A DNA stretch of 64,000 nucleotides from Marinagarivorans cellulosilyticus (GTDB lineage: Bacteria > Pseudomonadota > Gammaproteobacteria > Pseudomonadales > Cellvibrionaceae): assembly GCF_021655555.1 (NCBI RefSeq), contig NZ_AP023086.1, forward strand, positions 3,068,685 to 3,132,684. Direction: 5' to 3'. A model generated the notes under the pieces. That model ran no database searches, was not told the origin of the DNA, and was given only the letters and a program-made list of their open reading frames with translations. Positions 43,418 through 51,885 of the stretch are shown one piece after another; position 1 is the first letter of the stretch, and each line of letters opens with the position of its first letter. The translations under genes and the position numbers were made by a program.

Positions 43418-44721
43418 GGCGAAACCTCCGTGCTAGCGGGCGCGCGGCTAAAGCTTAACGCTGACCACTTTTGCCCTGCGCGCAGGCTTAATAGTTGTAA
43501 GCTTAAACAGGCTGAGCGCCAAAGATTTTTGGTGTTTTTGGTTAAGTTGGTGTTATCCCAAGTATTGAGTACGGTTTGGTAGTGTTGTATTAATGTTTGG
43601 CAATGCTGCACTTTAGAAAACACCGTATTAGCGCGGTAATAGGCTTTGTTAATGCGCACCGGCCATGCCGAATCGCAACGCAAAGATAAAACCGCTTTAG
43701 CGAATGCTTTGCTATTATTAGCGGGGTATAGCCAGCCTGTTTTGCGGTGTTTTATAACGCTGTTAATGCCGCAAATATTTGGCGCGATTACCGGTAGTTT
43801 AGCGAGGTTAGCCTCGGCTAAAACCAAGCCAAAAACCTCGTCCTGCGCACCAGAAACCAACGCATCCACATCGCCGCGCATTATGCCAAATGCATTATTA
43901 CACTCGCCTAAAAAGTGAATAAGGTGGCTTATGTGTAATTCCTGGCTTAGCTCGCGCAATGGGTTTTGTTCTTTGCCGCTGCCAATAATGGCAAGGTGAA
44001 CACAGTGACCCTTTAGGTTTAATTGTTGTACAGCATGTAATAAAAAGGCGTAACCCTTTCTGGCAATTAAAGAGCCTACGCTAAGTAACAAGATGGCTTG
44101 CTTATCAATACCCAGTGTCTTTTTTAGTGGCACCGGCGGCTGGCGTTGCAGGCGGGTGGCGTCGATGGCGTTGGGTAAAATTGGGCATTGCTGGCGCGGT
44201 ATACCGTCGTTAGCCAAGGCGCGTATAGCTGCATGGCTTACGCCTATAGTGTAAGCGCTAAAGTGCAGCCCTAGCGTCATGCGGTCTTTTAATACTCCGT
44301 AATGGGCGTGCAGTTGTACCACTTGCGCTGTGCGGGTAATAGCAGTGGCTAATCGCATCCATTGGTTGGGTGCCGCGCCATTAATATGTACAAGCCGTGG
44401 TTTGTACTGCTTGATTAATGCAATGCCAGTACCTACTTGTGCCAGCCAATTTTTGATTGAACCGCGTTGGCCTCGGTAGCCCGCTAAAATGCACATGTCA
44501 CTGCAGTGGCATTCAATGCCCAATGTTTTTAATGCGTTTTGAAGGCAAGGGGCGTTGCACCAAACAACGGGTTTTAAGCCTTGCTCTAACAACGCCTGCG
44601 CCATATCTAATAAACAGCGCTCGCTGCCGCGCAGCCAATTATCGCCGTAGTGAACAATTAATATGGCATCGCCTGCTTGTAGGGTTTTCTGTGGGCGTGA
44701 TTGTAGGGTTGGTTTAAGCAT
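43414..44721 (-). CDS. GT4 family glycosyltransferase
   Basis: A 435-residue retaining GT-B enzyme. The acceptor loop HYGDNWLRGSERCL, PILPNAIDATRLQ, LLSVGSLIARKGYAFLL and the E-x7-E motif region QDEVFGLVLAEANLAKLPVI are typical of GT4. The C-terminal 60 residues extend past the usual end and are rich in Leu and Ser. Translational overlaps link it to the genes on both sides (8 bases with the upstream gene, 4 bases with the downstream gene). Confidence 0.86.
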   Translation of the reverse strand: MLKPTLQSRPQKTLQAGDAILIVHYGDNWLRGSERCLLDMAQALLEQGLKPVVWCNAPCLQNALKTLGIECHCSDMCILAGYRGQRGSIKNWLAQVGTGIALIKQYKPRLVHINGAAPNQWMRLATAITRTAQVVQLHAHYGVLKDRMTLGLHFSAYTIGVSHAAIRALANDGIPRQQCPILPNAIDATRLQRQPPVPLKKTLGIDKQAILLLSVGSLIARKGYAFLLHAVQQLNLKGHCVHLAIIGSGKEQNPLRELSQELHISHLIHFLGECNNAFGIMRGDVDALVSGAQDEVFGLVLAEANLAKLPVIAPNICGINSVIKHRKTGWLYPANNSKAFAKAVLSLRCDSAWPVRINKAYYRANTVFSKVQHCQTLIQHYQTVLNTWDNTNLTKNTKNLWRSACLSLQLLSLRAGQKWSALSFSRAPASTEVSP

Positions 44722-45739
44722 AACGCGCCCCTTGTGTAGCAGCTTGCTGGTAGCAATGGATAAACTGCGGGATTACAGCATCGGCACTGTAGTGCGCTTG
44801 CACCGTATTCTTGGCTTGTTGTTGAATGTGGTTGCGGCGTTGCTGCGTGAGCGCACACCACTGGCGTACATTGCAGGCGATGGTATTGGCAATTGCCGCT
44901 TCGGTATTGGCATGGATTAGCCAGCCATTGCTATTGTGTTGAATCAAGCGGGGTAAATCGCCCACGGCGCTGGCTAGCACCGGAATGCCGCGTGCCATAG
45001 CCTCGAGTGCAGCCAGTGGTAAGCCTTCAAAGCGCGAAGGCATAACAACAAGGCCAATGTGTTGCCAGTGATCGTGCATGGCTTGGCTACCATGAAATAT
45101 CACGTTGTGGCTGGCGCTAACTTCTAATGTGTTGCGCAGCGGGCCTTCGCCATACACATGCCATTGCTGTGTCGTCAGCTGCTTGGCTGCAGCAATAAAA
45201 CGGTCTGGGCCTTTTTCCTCACTTAAGCGGCCAACATAGGCAATGCGTAAACCTTGGCTAATCGTTTGTTGTGCATCAACAAAGTTATTGACTACGCGGG
45301 TTTGTGGCGGCAATTGCGCAGCTATTTTTTGGCTAACGGCAATAATTTGGTTGGCCGTGCTGGCGGTCATGCGATCGACCCAGTTGTATAGCGCAACGCG
45401 GCCACGGCCAGGCTCGCCAGCGTGGTAGCTACTACAGCAACCAAAGCCGCCCAATTGTGCCGCAAGCCGCCCCAAAATGCCGGCCTTGTAACCGTGGGTG
45501 TGCAGCGCGTCGGGCCGCCGAGCGCCGAGGGTTTTAATTACGCTAGCGGCATTGCCGTTCAAACAAATAAATGGCAAGTTTTGTTGGGCTAGGGTTGTTT
45601 TAAGAGGGTGTGGGCCGTAATCGCAGATAAAAATAACCGTTACCTTGTGGCCGGCTGCAGTAAGGGCTTTTGCTAACTCGCCTACGTGGGCCTCAATGCC
45701 GCCAAATTGCCGAGAATCTAAAAGTAAATCGATGCGCAT
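44714..45739 (-). CDS. GT4 family glycosyltransferase
   Basis: A 341-residue glycosyltransferase, first gene of the second minus-strand polysaccharide operon. MRIDLLLDSRQFGGIEAHV provides the acceptor loop with its GGIE; HTHGYKAGI, RIAYVGRLSEEKGPDRFI and SRFEGLPLAALEAMARGIPV (E-x7-E) follow. Normal length. The upstream 180 bases include a GCA-N3-TGC palindrome shared with the first polysaccharide operon. Confidence 0.9.
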   Translation of the reverse strand: MRIDLLLDSRQFGGIEAHVGELAKALTAAGHKVTVIFICDYGPHPLKTTLAQQNLPFICLNGNAASVIKTLGARRPDALHTHGYKAGILGRLAAQLGGFGCCSSYHAGEPGRGRVALYNWVDRMTASTANQIIAVSQKIAAQLPPQTRVVNNFVDAQQTISQGLRIAYVGRLSEEKGPDRFIAAAKQLTTQQWHVYGEGPLRNTLEVSASHNVIFHGSQAMHDHWQHIGLVVMPSRFEGLPLAALEAMARGIPVLASAVGDLPRLIQHNSNGWLIHANTEAAIANTIACNVRQWCALTQQRRNHIQQQAKNTVQAHYSADAVIPQFIHCYQQAATQGARYA

Positions 45740-45891
45740 ACAGGCTCCGCTTAGTGTTGTATTGCGGGCCGGCAGCTTGCAGGGCTCGGTTTCCGCATTT
45801 AACAGAGATAGAGCAAGGGCAATGCCATTTTTATAAGCTATTGATTTATAGTGTTATTTTCGTTTTAAGGTAAGCTAACTTATGATTATTC

Positions 45892-45900
45892 GCAAAATGC
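45892..45900. promoter_or_regulatory. GCA-N3-TGC site, copy 3
   Basis: GCAAAATGC, in the context ATTCGCAAAATGCAAT, 153 bases upstream of the glycosyltransferase start at 45739 and 133 bases upstream of the MAPEG gene on the other strand. It is the third copy of the motif seen at 32490 and 36152. Confidence 0.35.
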
Positions 45901-46032
45901 AATGCAAGATAAAATGCGGTGATTGCCAAGTGGGCTGAATGCATCTATTCGCGATTGGATAGTTTTCTGCAGGGTGATTTGTTAATGTGCGGCAAAAGCT
46001 CCACTTCTATAACATTTATGAAAAGGGCGGTT

Positions 46033-46419
46033 ATGTCTTCTTATTTTTGGTTTTCTGTTTTTGTAGCAAGTAACGGCTTGTTGCTGTTTATGTTAGCAAT
46101 GCGCGTATCGTTGTTGCGCACAAAATTTGGTATATCTACCGGCGATGGTGACAACCCCGTTTTGTTTAAGGCAATACGTGCGCACAGCAACGCGGTAGAG
46201 CAAGTGCCCATGTTTGCATTGCTAATATTGGCGTTGTCTTTTAATGCATTAAGAAGTGATTATTTAGCGGCCTTGGTGATTGTATTTACCTTGGCGCGTA
46301 TTTCCCATGGTATAGGCATGAACTACCGCATTTATCGCGCGCGCCAGTTGGGTGCTGGCTTAAGTTATTTACTGCACGTTGTTGCTGCGGTTTTACTGGC
46401 TAGAATAGTTTTGCTTTAG
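46033..46419 (+). CDS. MAPEG family membrane protein
   Basis: A 128-residue protein with four hydrophobic segments, of the MAPEG (membrane-associated eicosanoid/glutathione metabolism) family. FKAIRAHSNAVEQVPMFALLIL carries the R-x-x-x-N and E-x-x-P residues typical of glutathione binding in the group, and RISHGIGM follows. Members act as glutathione transferases or peroxidases in membranes; many bacterial ones are uncharacterised. ATG 46033 is preferred because AAAAGGGCG lies just before it; the open frame extends to 45919 without family similarity. It is followed by the palindromic repeat at 46438-46590. Confidence 0.83.
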   Translation: MSSYFWFSVFVASNGLLLFMLAMRVSLLRTKFGISTGDGDNPVLFKAIRAHSNAVEQVPMFALLILALSFNALRSDYLAALVIVFTLARISHGIGMNYRIYRARQLGAGLSYLLHVVAAVLLARIVLL

Positions 46420-46437
46420 CTGGCGGTGTTAACCTAA

Positions 46438-46590
46438 AAACCGCAGTTGAACCATCAAAGTCTACGCATCCCTTTGGTGCACCTGACGCGTGATAAAAAT
46501 GATTCATCACCAATAAGGTGACTACACATTTTTACTACACGCCATGCACACCAACGGAATACGCATCTTTTTGACTCTCAACTGCGGTTT
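46438..46590. repeat. 153-bp imperfect palindrome with 13-bp perfect ends (MITE/REP-like)
   Basis: The ends AAACCGCAGTTGA (46438-46450) and TCAACTGCGGTTT (46578-46590) are perfect inverted repeats. Pairing continues with interruptions through the whole unit (for example TTGGTGCAC against GCACACCAA, GATAAAAATG against CATTTTTACT) down to CACC-AATAA-GGTG at 46508-46520. Weaker symmetry extends outside to 46431 and 46599. The whole unit could fold as one long cruciform. It lies between MAPEG and rnr, whose stops face each other. Such elements are usually dispersed in many copies, but only one is in this window. Confidence 0.75.
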
Positions 46591-46595
46591 CTAGG

Positions 46596-46622
46596 GTTAA
46601 GGGCCTAAATCCAGCCCTTAAC
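46596..46622. terminator. Hairpin between the palindromic repeat and rnr
   Basis: GTTAAGGGC (46596-46604) pairs perfectly with GCCCTTAAC (46614-46622), 9 bp with a 9-nt loop, 26 bases beyond the rnr stop on the minus strand. No clear U-tract, so only a candidate terminator for rnr. Confidence 0.4.
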
Positions 46623-46647
46623 ATGCCTTTAAGTACTACTAATAATG

Positions 46648-49011
46648 CTAGCGCTTTGCACCTTTGCGTGCCCGTGGCTTGCGTGGCGCTTTTTTATTGG
46701 CTGTTTGTGCAAGTACAAATTCAACTTTGTGGTTTTCCATATCCACGCGCGCGACTTTTACTCGAATACTATCGCCTATTTCGTAACTGTTTTGATGGCG
46801 CTCGCCGGTAAGTTTTTGGCTGGCGGCATCAAAGTGGTAGTAGTCATCATCCATCGCGGTAATATGGATTAAACCTTCTATTTTGGTCTCGGCTAAATCC
46901 ACAAATAAGCCAAAGTGCATAACGCCATTAACGGTAGCTGTGTACTCTTCCCCGACTTTATCGAGCATGTAATGGCATTTTAACGCGGCTTCTACATCCC
47001 AGCTGGCTTTGTCGGCACGGCGTGATAACAGCGAGCAGTGGTTGCCAATATCGGCAAATTCGGCTTCGGTAAAATGCGTTTTTTGAGGCTTTGCGGCCCC
47101 TTTAGCATCGTTTGCTAAACGCACGTGGCTGCGGCCAAGCCCAAATACGCGCTTAAGTTTAGTGCCTAAGCTGGGTGTTTTTGGGGTGCTGCGAATAACC
47201 GCACGAATAGCGCGGTGCACGAGTAAGTCCGGGTAGCGCCTAATGGGCGAGGTAAAGTGCGCGTAAGCGGGGTAAGCTAAACCAAAGTGGCCAAGGTTAT
47301 CGGCGCTGTATTGCGCTTGGCTTAACGAGCGCAACATAATGGTTTGTATTGCGCTCGTATCCTGCCGGCCTTTAATGCTGTTTAGCAGCGTCGCATAATG
47401 CTTAGGGGTAGGTTTTTCGCCACCGCCCAATGTTAATGCTTTGCTAGATAAAAACTCGCGCATGCTAACCAATTTTTTTGCTTGCGGGCCTTCGTGTATG
47501 CGAAATAACGCAGGTAGCGCATGCTTACTTAAAAAGGGCGTATGCTTTTTAAGGAACAACGCCGTCGCGACATTGGCGCACAGCATGCATTCTTCAATTA
47601 ATTTGTGCGCATCGTTGCGAACAACCGGGTGAATGGCTGCAATTTTTCGCGCTTCGGTAAAGCTAAATTTCACTTCTTGGGTTTCAAAATCAATAGCACC
47701 GCGTTGCCCGCGTGCAGTACTCAAGCATTGATACAAATTGTTTAAATCGTGAATATTATCGATAAGGGTCGAAAACCGCTGTATTAATTGTTTGCCCGCG
47801 TCGGAGCCGGCGGCGTTTAGCATGGTATTCACTTGGTCGTACGTTAGGCGTGCATGGGAGTGAATAACACCCTCAAAAAAGCAGTGGTCCGTCATTTTGC
47901 CTGCTGCGTTAATGGTCATTTCGCAAACCATCACAAGGCGATCGACCTCGGGGTTAAGCGAACACAAGCCGTTTGATATGGCTTCGGGCAGCATAGGGAC
48001 AACCATACCAGGAAAGTAAACCGAGGTGCCGCGGTTGTAGGCTTCTTTATCGAGTGCGCTGCCGCTATTAACATAGTGTGAAACATCGGCAATGGCCACC
48101 ATTAACGTCCAGCCGCCAGAGGCTAAAGGCTCGCAATACACGGCATCATCAAAGTCTTTGGCGTCGTCGCCATCAATGGTAACAAACGCTTTTTTACGTA
48201 GGTCGATACGGTGTTTTTTATCTTTTTCGCTGACTGCGCCGCCAAGCTTTTGGGCATCGGCCAGTACGTTTTGGGGCCACTGGTGCGAAATTTCGTGGTT
48301 ATTAAGTGCTAGGGTAATTTCAATACCGGCATCGTCGCGGTCGCCAAGGACTTGGGTAATGCGGCCTGTAGCGGCTTGCTTAAATGTGGGGTATTGAATA
48401 ATTTCTACCACCACCAATTGGTCGGGTTTGGCGCTGCTGAGCTGGTCTTCCTCTACCACTATTTCATGCAAAATACGGCTATTTTCGGGCTGCACATAGT
48501 AGCGCGCGCCGGCGTATTTTAACTGCCCAGTAATTTGGCTTTTACCGCGTGTGACAATATCCAGTATGGCGATTTCTTCACGGCCTTGCTGGTTTAACCC
48601 ACTAATGCGTGCTTGCACGGTATCGCCATCAAAAACGCGGCGCATTTGGTGGCGCGGTACAAATAAATCGCGCTCTACACCGGCTTGCTTAAAAAAGCCA
48701 AAGCCTTCTTTGTGGCCAATAATAGTGCCTGTGAAAATGTCTGCAGGGTCGACAGGCGCATAGCCTTTTTCGCGGCTGTAGCTAACTTGGCCGTCGCGCT
48801 CCATGGCGCGCAGGCGGCGGCGCAGGGCTTCTTGTTGTTCGTCGCTATTTAGATTTAATAAAGCGGCTAACTGATCGCGATTAATCACAGCTTTGCTGTT
48901 ATTGATGGTTTCTAATAAAAATTCGCGACTGGGAATAGGGTTGTCGTATTTTTCGTAATCGGCGCTATTAATGGCAGATTTTGATTTTTTTAGGTTGGAA
49001 TGTTTTGTCAT
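46648..49011 (-). CDS. rnr: Ribonuclease R
   Basis: A 787-residue 3'-5' exoribonuclease that degrades structured RNA and takes part in ribosomal RNA quality control and trans-translation. An N-terminal helix-turn-helix region (about 30-85), cold-shock domains (from FTGTIIGHKEGFGFF), the RNB catalytic domain with TIDGDDAKDFDDAVY (metal-binding Asp) and YAHFTSPIRRYPDLLVHR, and a C-terminal S1 domain (YTATVNGVMHFGLFVDL) followed by a basic tail are all present. The length is as in E. coli. In many relatives rlmB follows rnr; here a repeat and a convergent gene follow instead. A 15-base palindrome at 49091-49105 lies 80 bases upstream. Confidence 0.96.
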   Translation of the reverse strand: MTKHSNLKKSKSAINSADYEKYDNPIPSREFLLETINNSKAVINRDQLAALLNLNSDEQQEALRRRLRAMERDGQVSYSREKGYAPVDPADIFTGTIIGHKEGFGFFKQAGVERDLFVPRHQMRRVFDGDTVQARISGLNQQGREEIAILDIVTRGKSQITGQLKYAGARYYVQPENSRILHEIVVEEDQLSSAKPDQLVVVEIIQYPTFKQAATGRITQVLGDRDDAGIEITLALNNHEISHQWPQNVLADAQKLGGAVSEKDKKHRIDLRKKAFVTIDGDDAKDFDDAVYCEPLASGGWTLMVAIADVSHYVNSGSALDKEAYNRGTSVYFPGMVVPMLPEAISNGLCSLNPEVDRLVMVCEMTINAAGKMTDHCFFEGVIHSHARLTYDQVNTMLNAAGSDAGKQLIQRFSTLIDNIHDLNNLYQCLSTARGQRGAIDFETQEVKFSFTEARKIAAIHPVVRNDAHKLIEECMLCANVATALFLKKHTPFLSKHALPALFRIHEGPQAKKLVSMREFLSSKALTLGGGEKPTPKHYATLLNSIKGRQDTSAIQTIMLRSLSQAQYSADNLGHFGLAYPAYAHFTSPIRRYPDLLVHRAIRAVIRSTPKTPSLGTKLKRVFGLGRSHVRLANDAKGAAKPQKTHFTEAEFADIGNHCSLLSRRADKASWDVEAALKCHYMLDKVGEEYTATVNGVMHFGLFVDLAETKIEGLIHITAMDDDYYHFDAASQKLTGERHQNSYEIGDSIRVKVARVDMENHKVEFVLAQTANKKAPRKPRARKGAKR

Positions 49012-49541
49012 AATGTCTCTGTTTGATTAGCCCAGCGCCTGCTTGTTTTAGTGTTTGAGCCGGCAAATGCTATTTTTAGGGCTAATAGTACTCACACAGT
49101 GTGAGATCTTAAATTGGTAAGCTAATGCTTAAAAATAAATACCGCCCGATATTGTGGCGCCGGTATTCTTGCTTGTTTGACCTTGGCGGGGCTTTAATCG
49201 CGGCCTATGTTCACAGTTGTTGTGTGCAGGCGGTAACGAGTAGTGCGCTAGCCAAAGGTTAGTGAGTAAGAAGTAAAATAGGATTTAAACGGGAAAGAGG
49301 GACTTACAAGGGTAATAGGCCTGTGCGGCTATCGGTGTGGCTAAAACGCGGCCTTTATAGGCACTTAGCCGGCTAGTGGCACACTAGCCTGTAAATCTAC
49401 GTCAAGCAGAACGTTAAAAACGTCTATATTTCAAACTTGAGGGCACCCTACAGGGTATTGCAATGTTTGGCAAACATTATTTTTAGTGGCGGTTAAGCGG
49501 TAGTTGTTACCGCCAGATGGCGCCAGCCGCGAGCCTGGCGG
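49012..49541. other. Intergenic region upstream of rnr
   Basis: A 530-base stretch with no supported gene. It contains several inverted repeats: CTCACACAGTGTGAG (49091-49105), AATGTTTG-AAACATT near 49462-49478, and GGCGGT/ACCGCC and CGCCAG/CTGGCG pairs between about 49490 and 49540, close after the methyltransferase stop, which may act as a terminator for it. I found no tRNA-Leu, although one sits near rnr in some gammaproteobacteria. Confidence 0.4.
49091..49105. promoter_or_regulatory. Perfect palindrome upstream of rnr
   Basis: CTCACACAGTGTGAG has two perfect 7-bp arms around a single A, the shape of a dimeric regulator site. It is 80 bases upstream of the rnr start codon. It differs from the Crp consensus core TGTGA-N6-TCACA in spacing and arm orientation, so no regulator is assigned. 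Confidence 0.3.
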
Positions 49542-50342
49542 TTACGCTTTGTGTGCACAAAGAATGTAGCTTAGTGGGATGGCGATACCGGCATTTTGGT
49601 TATTGCGATGGTTAGCGGATACATCGTGCGGGTACTCTGCAAATTGACGAATGTTGAAGCCGTTGCTAATAAGGGCGGTAATAATATTGGCCATTGTCCA
49701 CACAAACCAATATTGCGTATTGGCTGAGTAATCTTCTCTGCCAACGTAATCGAGGCTGCAATTTTCTTCGTAGGGTTCGCTTTTAAAATAGGGCTCGGTA
49801 ATTTTTAACGGGTCGTCGTTGCTATTATCGTCCGGCAGCATTTCTGCAACTGGGTGAATTTCGTGAATAAACACCACGCCAGTATCATTTAGCAAAGCGC
49901 TAACCTTTTTAAAAAATAAATCCAAATCGGGCATCCAACCTAAGCAGCCAGCGCTGATATAAACCATATCAAAAGCTGCGTTATAGCGGGCTGGAATGTC
50001 GTAGATATCGAAGCGTTCAAAGCGGCAGTTAATGTTATAGCGCTTAGTCCTGCTCGTAGCTTCTTTAATGGCTTCGTCGGCAATATCAAAACCTACACAA
50101 TTAGCGGCGCCCATATTTTTGAGCGACATCAGCTCGATGCCATTATTGCAGCACAGGTGCGCAACATTCTTGCCTTTAACGCCTAGGGTATTCAGTTGCC
50201 CTAGTTCAGGCTGTTTAAAAACACTAAACCCTTGCTGAGAAAAACAGGCATCCCATTTTTCACTATGCGCTTTTTGGTGAAATGGCATGGCTTGATTCCA
50301 CGCGGCGCGGTTGGCTTGGGTATATTTTTTAAGGGTATCCAT
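49542..50342 (-). CDS. Class I SAM-dependent methyltransferase
   Basis: A 266-residue soluble protein with a Rossmann methyltransferase core at about 55-180. Motif I is NVAHLCCNNGIELMSL, a Cys/Asn-rich variant of the usual DLGCGxG; VGFDIADEAI is motif II, and FDMVYISAG is motif IV. The N-terminus YTQANRAAWNQAMPFHQ is typical of a family of small-molecule methyltransferases of unknown substrate. Downstream of the DUF1287 gene by 24 bases on the same strand, so probably co-transcribed, without an obvious functional link. Confidence 0.82.
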   Translation of the reverse strand: MDTLKKYTQANRAAWNQAMPFHQKAHSEKWDACFSQQGFSVFKQPELGQLNTLGVKGKNVAHLCCNNGIELMSLKNMGAANCVGFDIADEAIKEATSRTKRYNINCRFERFDIYDIPARYNAAFDMVYISAGCLGWMPDLDLFFKKVSALLNDTGVVFIHEIHPVAEMLPDDNSNDDPLKITEPYFKSEPYEENCSLDYVGREDYSANTQYWFVWTMANIITALISNGFNIRQFAEYPHDVSANHRNNQNAGIAIPLSYILCAHKA

Positions 50343-50366
50343 AGGCGCTTTTGGGTATAGGTTACT

Positions 50367-51026
50367 TTACGGTGAGGAATTGGTGCTTTGATAGCGCTGC
50401 GGTAAATAGCGATAGTGGCCGGTAATAGGATAGTCGAAAAGCATATCGTCCAATTTTGGGCCTTGGCCAATATTGTGCGCGATCAATGGGTTACCGGTAG
50501 CAGGAGAGGTGCGTTGGGTGACTATACCAATGTGGGGCAGGTTACCCGGCAATTTCCAGGTGACGATATCGCCAGTTTGATAATCTTGGGCGTTATTGCT
50601 AATGGTTAGCGTGCTGCCATGGCGGGTAAAAAATGTTTGCAGGTTGGGGACACGGCGGTGGTCTATATTTTTGTCGGGCCGCGTTAATCCCCATATTTGC
50701 TTGGATGGATAAAGCGAAAAGTGCGCGGCCATATCTTCGTGAACCAGCTGTTGTAAATCGGCGCCAATAGCGCGATAAGCACGAACGATCACATCAGTGC
50801 AAACCCCGGTGTTTTGAGGCACATCACCGTTAGGGTAGGGGATGGCTACATAGGCGCCGTTGTAGGTAACACTGTGTGTGGTGCGCTCAATGGCGGCGGC
50901 ATTCAAGTCGTGCTCAAAGTTTTGGCTTGGCGCCGCCTGAATGTTTGCCTGCGTGATTAACAGCCCACTCAATAAAAGGTTTTTCAATGCTGATTTTCTC
51001 GCGGTAAAAGATTCGGTGTTTTTCAT
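50367..51026 (-). CDS. DUF1287 domain secreted protein (YijF-like)
   Basis: A 219-residue exported protein. After a basic start, residues about 14-31 form a signal peptide ending near IQAAPS. The DUF1287 domain shows CTDVIVRAYRAIG with a conserved Cys, RRVPNLQTFF, YQTGDIVTWKLPGNLPHIGIV with a conserved His and IAHNIGQGPKLDDMLF. Cys and His in this arrangement resemble the NlpC/P60-like cysteine peptidase fold, so a cell-wall amidase or peptidase role is possible, but the family has no proven activity that I know of. It lies between a hydrolase gene and a methyltransferase gene on the same strand. Confidence 0.8.
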   Translation of the reverse strand: MKNTESFTARKSALKNLLLSGLLITQANIQAAPSQNFEHDLNAAAIERTTHSVTYNGAYVAIPYPNGDVPQNTGVCTDVIVRAYRAIGADLQQLVHEDMAAHFSLYPSKQIWGLTRPDKNIDHRRVPNLQTFFTRHGSTLTISNNAQDYQTGDIVTWKLPGNLPHIGIVTQRTSPATGNPLIAHNIGQGPKLDDMLFDYPITGHYRYLPQRYQSTNSSP

Positions 51027-51045
51027 CCTTGCTGGCCCTGCGTGG

Positions 51046-51885
51046 TTATTTGAGCTTTTCTTTTAAAAAGTTAATGGCTATTTCATTGTGGTTTTCCCAG
51101 CCCGGACCGCCGGAACCGTGGTTGCCGTTTTTAGCAATGTATAGCGTGCTATCGCGTTTTGCCTCCAACATTTTTTGGTGCATTAATTGGCTGTGAGTGA
51201 TTACGACATTCTTATCTTTATCACCGTGCATTAGTAAAACGGCGCCGGGAATTTTATCGGCCGTGTAAAGTGGCGAGCGGTCTTCGGGGGTGCCGTCTTT
51301 GGTGCACATACCGTAGATATAATCGCTTTTCATTAGTTCAGCATGGTTGGTGGTTACTCCCCAAAGCCTAAAGTCGGTAATTGGAAAATAAGCCACGGTG
51401 GCTTTAACCAATGGCTCAACGGCTGCCGACAGCACGATTTGGCCACCTAAAGATTGCCCCCATAGCGCAATACGCGTTGGATCTACTTGGGGCTGAGCGG
51501 CCAGCCATTTTAAGGCATTAATAACGTCTTTTGGTTGCCGGTAACCGCAGTCGTCCTTGCCGCCGGTGGGTTGCCAGCCCCTAAGGGTGACCGACAAGGT
51601 TATAAACCCCTTATCAGCAAATTCTTTAGCCGGGTAGCTGTACTCCATGCCGGGGTTGGTATCGTATGGCATCCAGCCGTGAACTAATAATATAGCGGGT
51701 AACTTTTTGCCCGTTTTTTCTGGTTTATAAAGTACACCATGTAACGCTAAATCGCCGACCGGTACCGAAACCTCTTGCCCGCCTTTGGCCACTTTACCGG
51801 GGATAACAGGGCTTTGTTGTGCGTAAGCGGCATGCTGTATAAGTAGCAGTAGCGGGAACAGATACCGTGTTATGAGTTGTTTCAT
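51046..51885 (-). CDS. Secreted alpha/beta hydrolase (dienelactone hydrolase/prolyl oligopeptidase type)
   Basis: A 279-residue exported hydrolase. A signal peptide ends near HAAYAQ. The fold is marked by LLVHGWMPYD (oxyanion region), the nucleophile in ALWGQSLGGQIV, the acid in LMHGDKDKNV and the His in KNGNHGSGG, giving a complete Ser-Asp-His triad. The substrate may be an ester or a peptide; polysaccharide degraders often use such enzymes to deacylate glycans, but nothing here proves that. ATG 51885 with AAGGA seven bases upstream is chosen; the open frame extends 240 bases further upstream without similarity or ribosome site. Confidence 0.85.
   Translation of the reverse strand: MKQLITRYLFPLLLLIQHAAYAQQSPVIPGKVAKGGQEVSVPVGDLALHGVLYKPEKTGKKLPAILLVHGWMPYDTNPGMEYSYPAKEFADKGFITLSVTLRGWQPTGGKDDCGYRQPKDVINALKWLAAQPQVDPTRIALWGQSLGGQIVLSAAVEPLVKATVAYFPITDFRLWGVTTNHAELMKSDYIYGMCTKDGTPEDRSPLYTADKIPGAVLLMHGDKDKNVVITHSQLMHQKMLEAKRDSTLYIAKNGNHGSGGPGWENHNEIAINFLKEKLK

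Noticed and set aside
29535..45739. Capsule or O-antigen assignment of the glycan locus
   Set aside because: No lipid A core, Wza/Wzc or nucleotide-sugar genes in the window to distinguish capsule, O-antigen and free exopolysaccharide; kept as exopolysaccharide-type only.
49012..49541. tRNA gene near rnr
   Set aside because: No acceptor stem plus T-loop (GGTTCRA) arrangement found in either strand.
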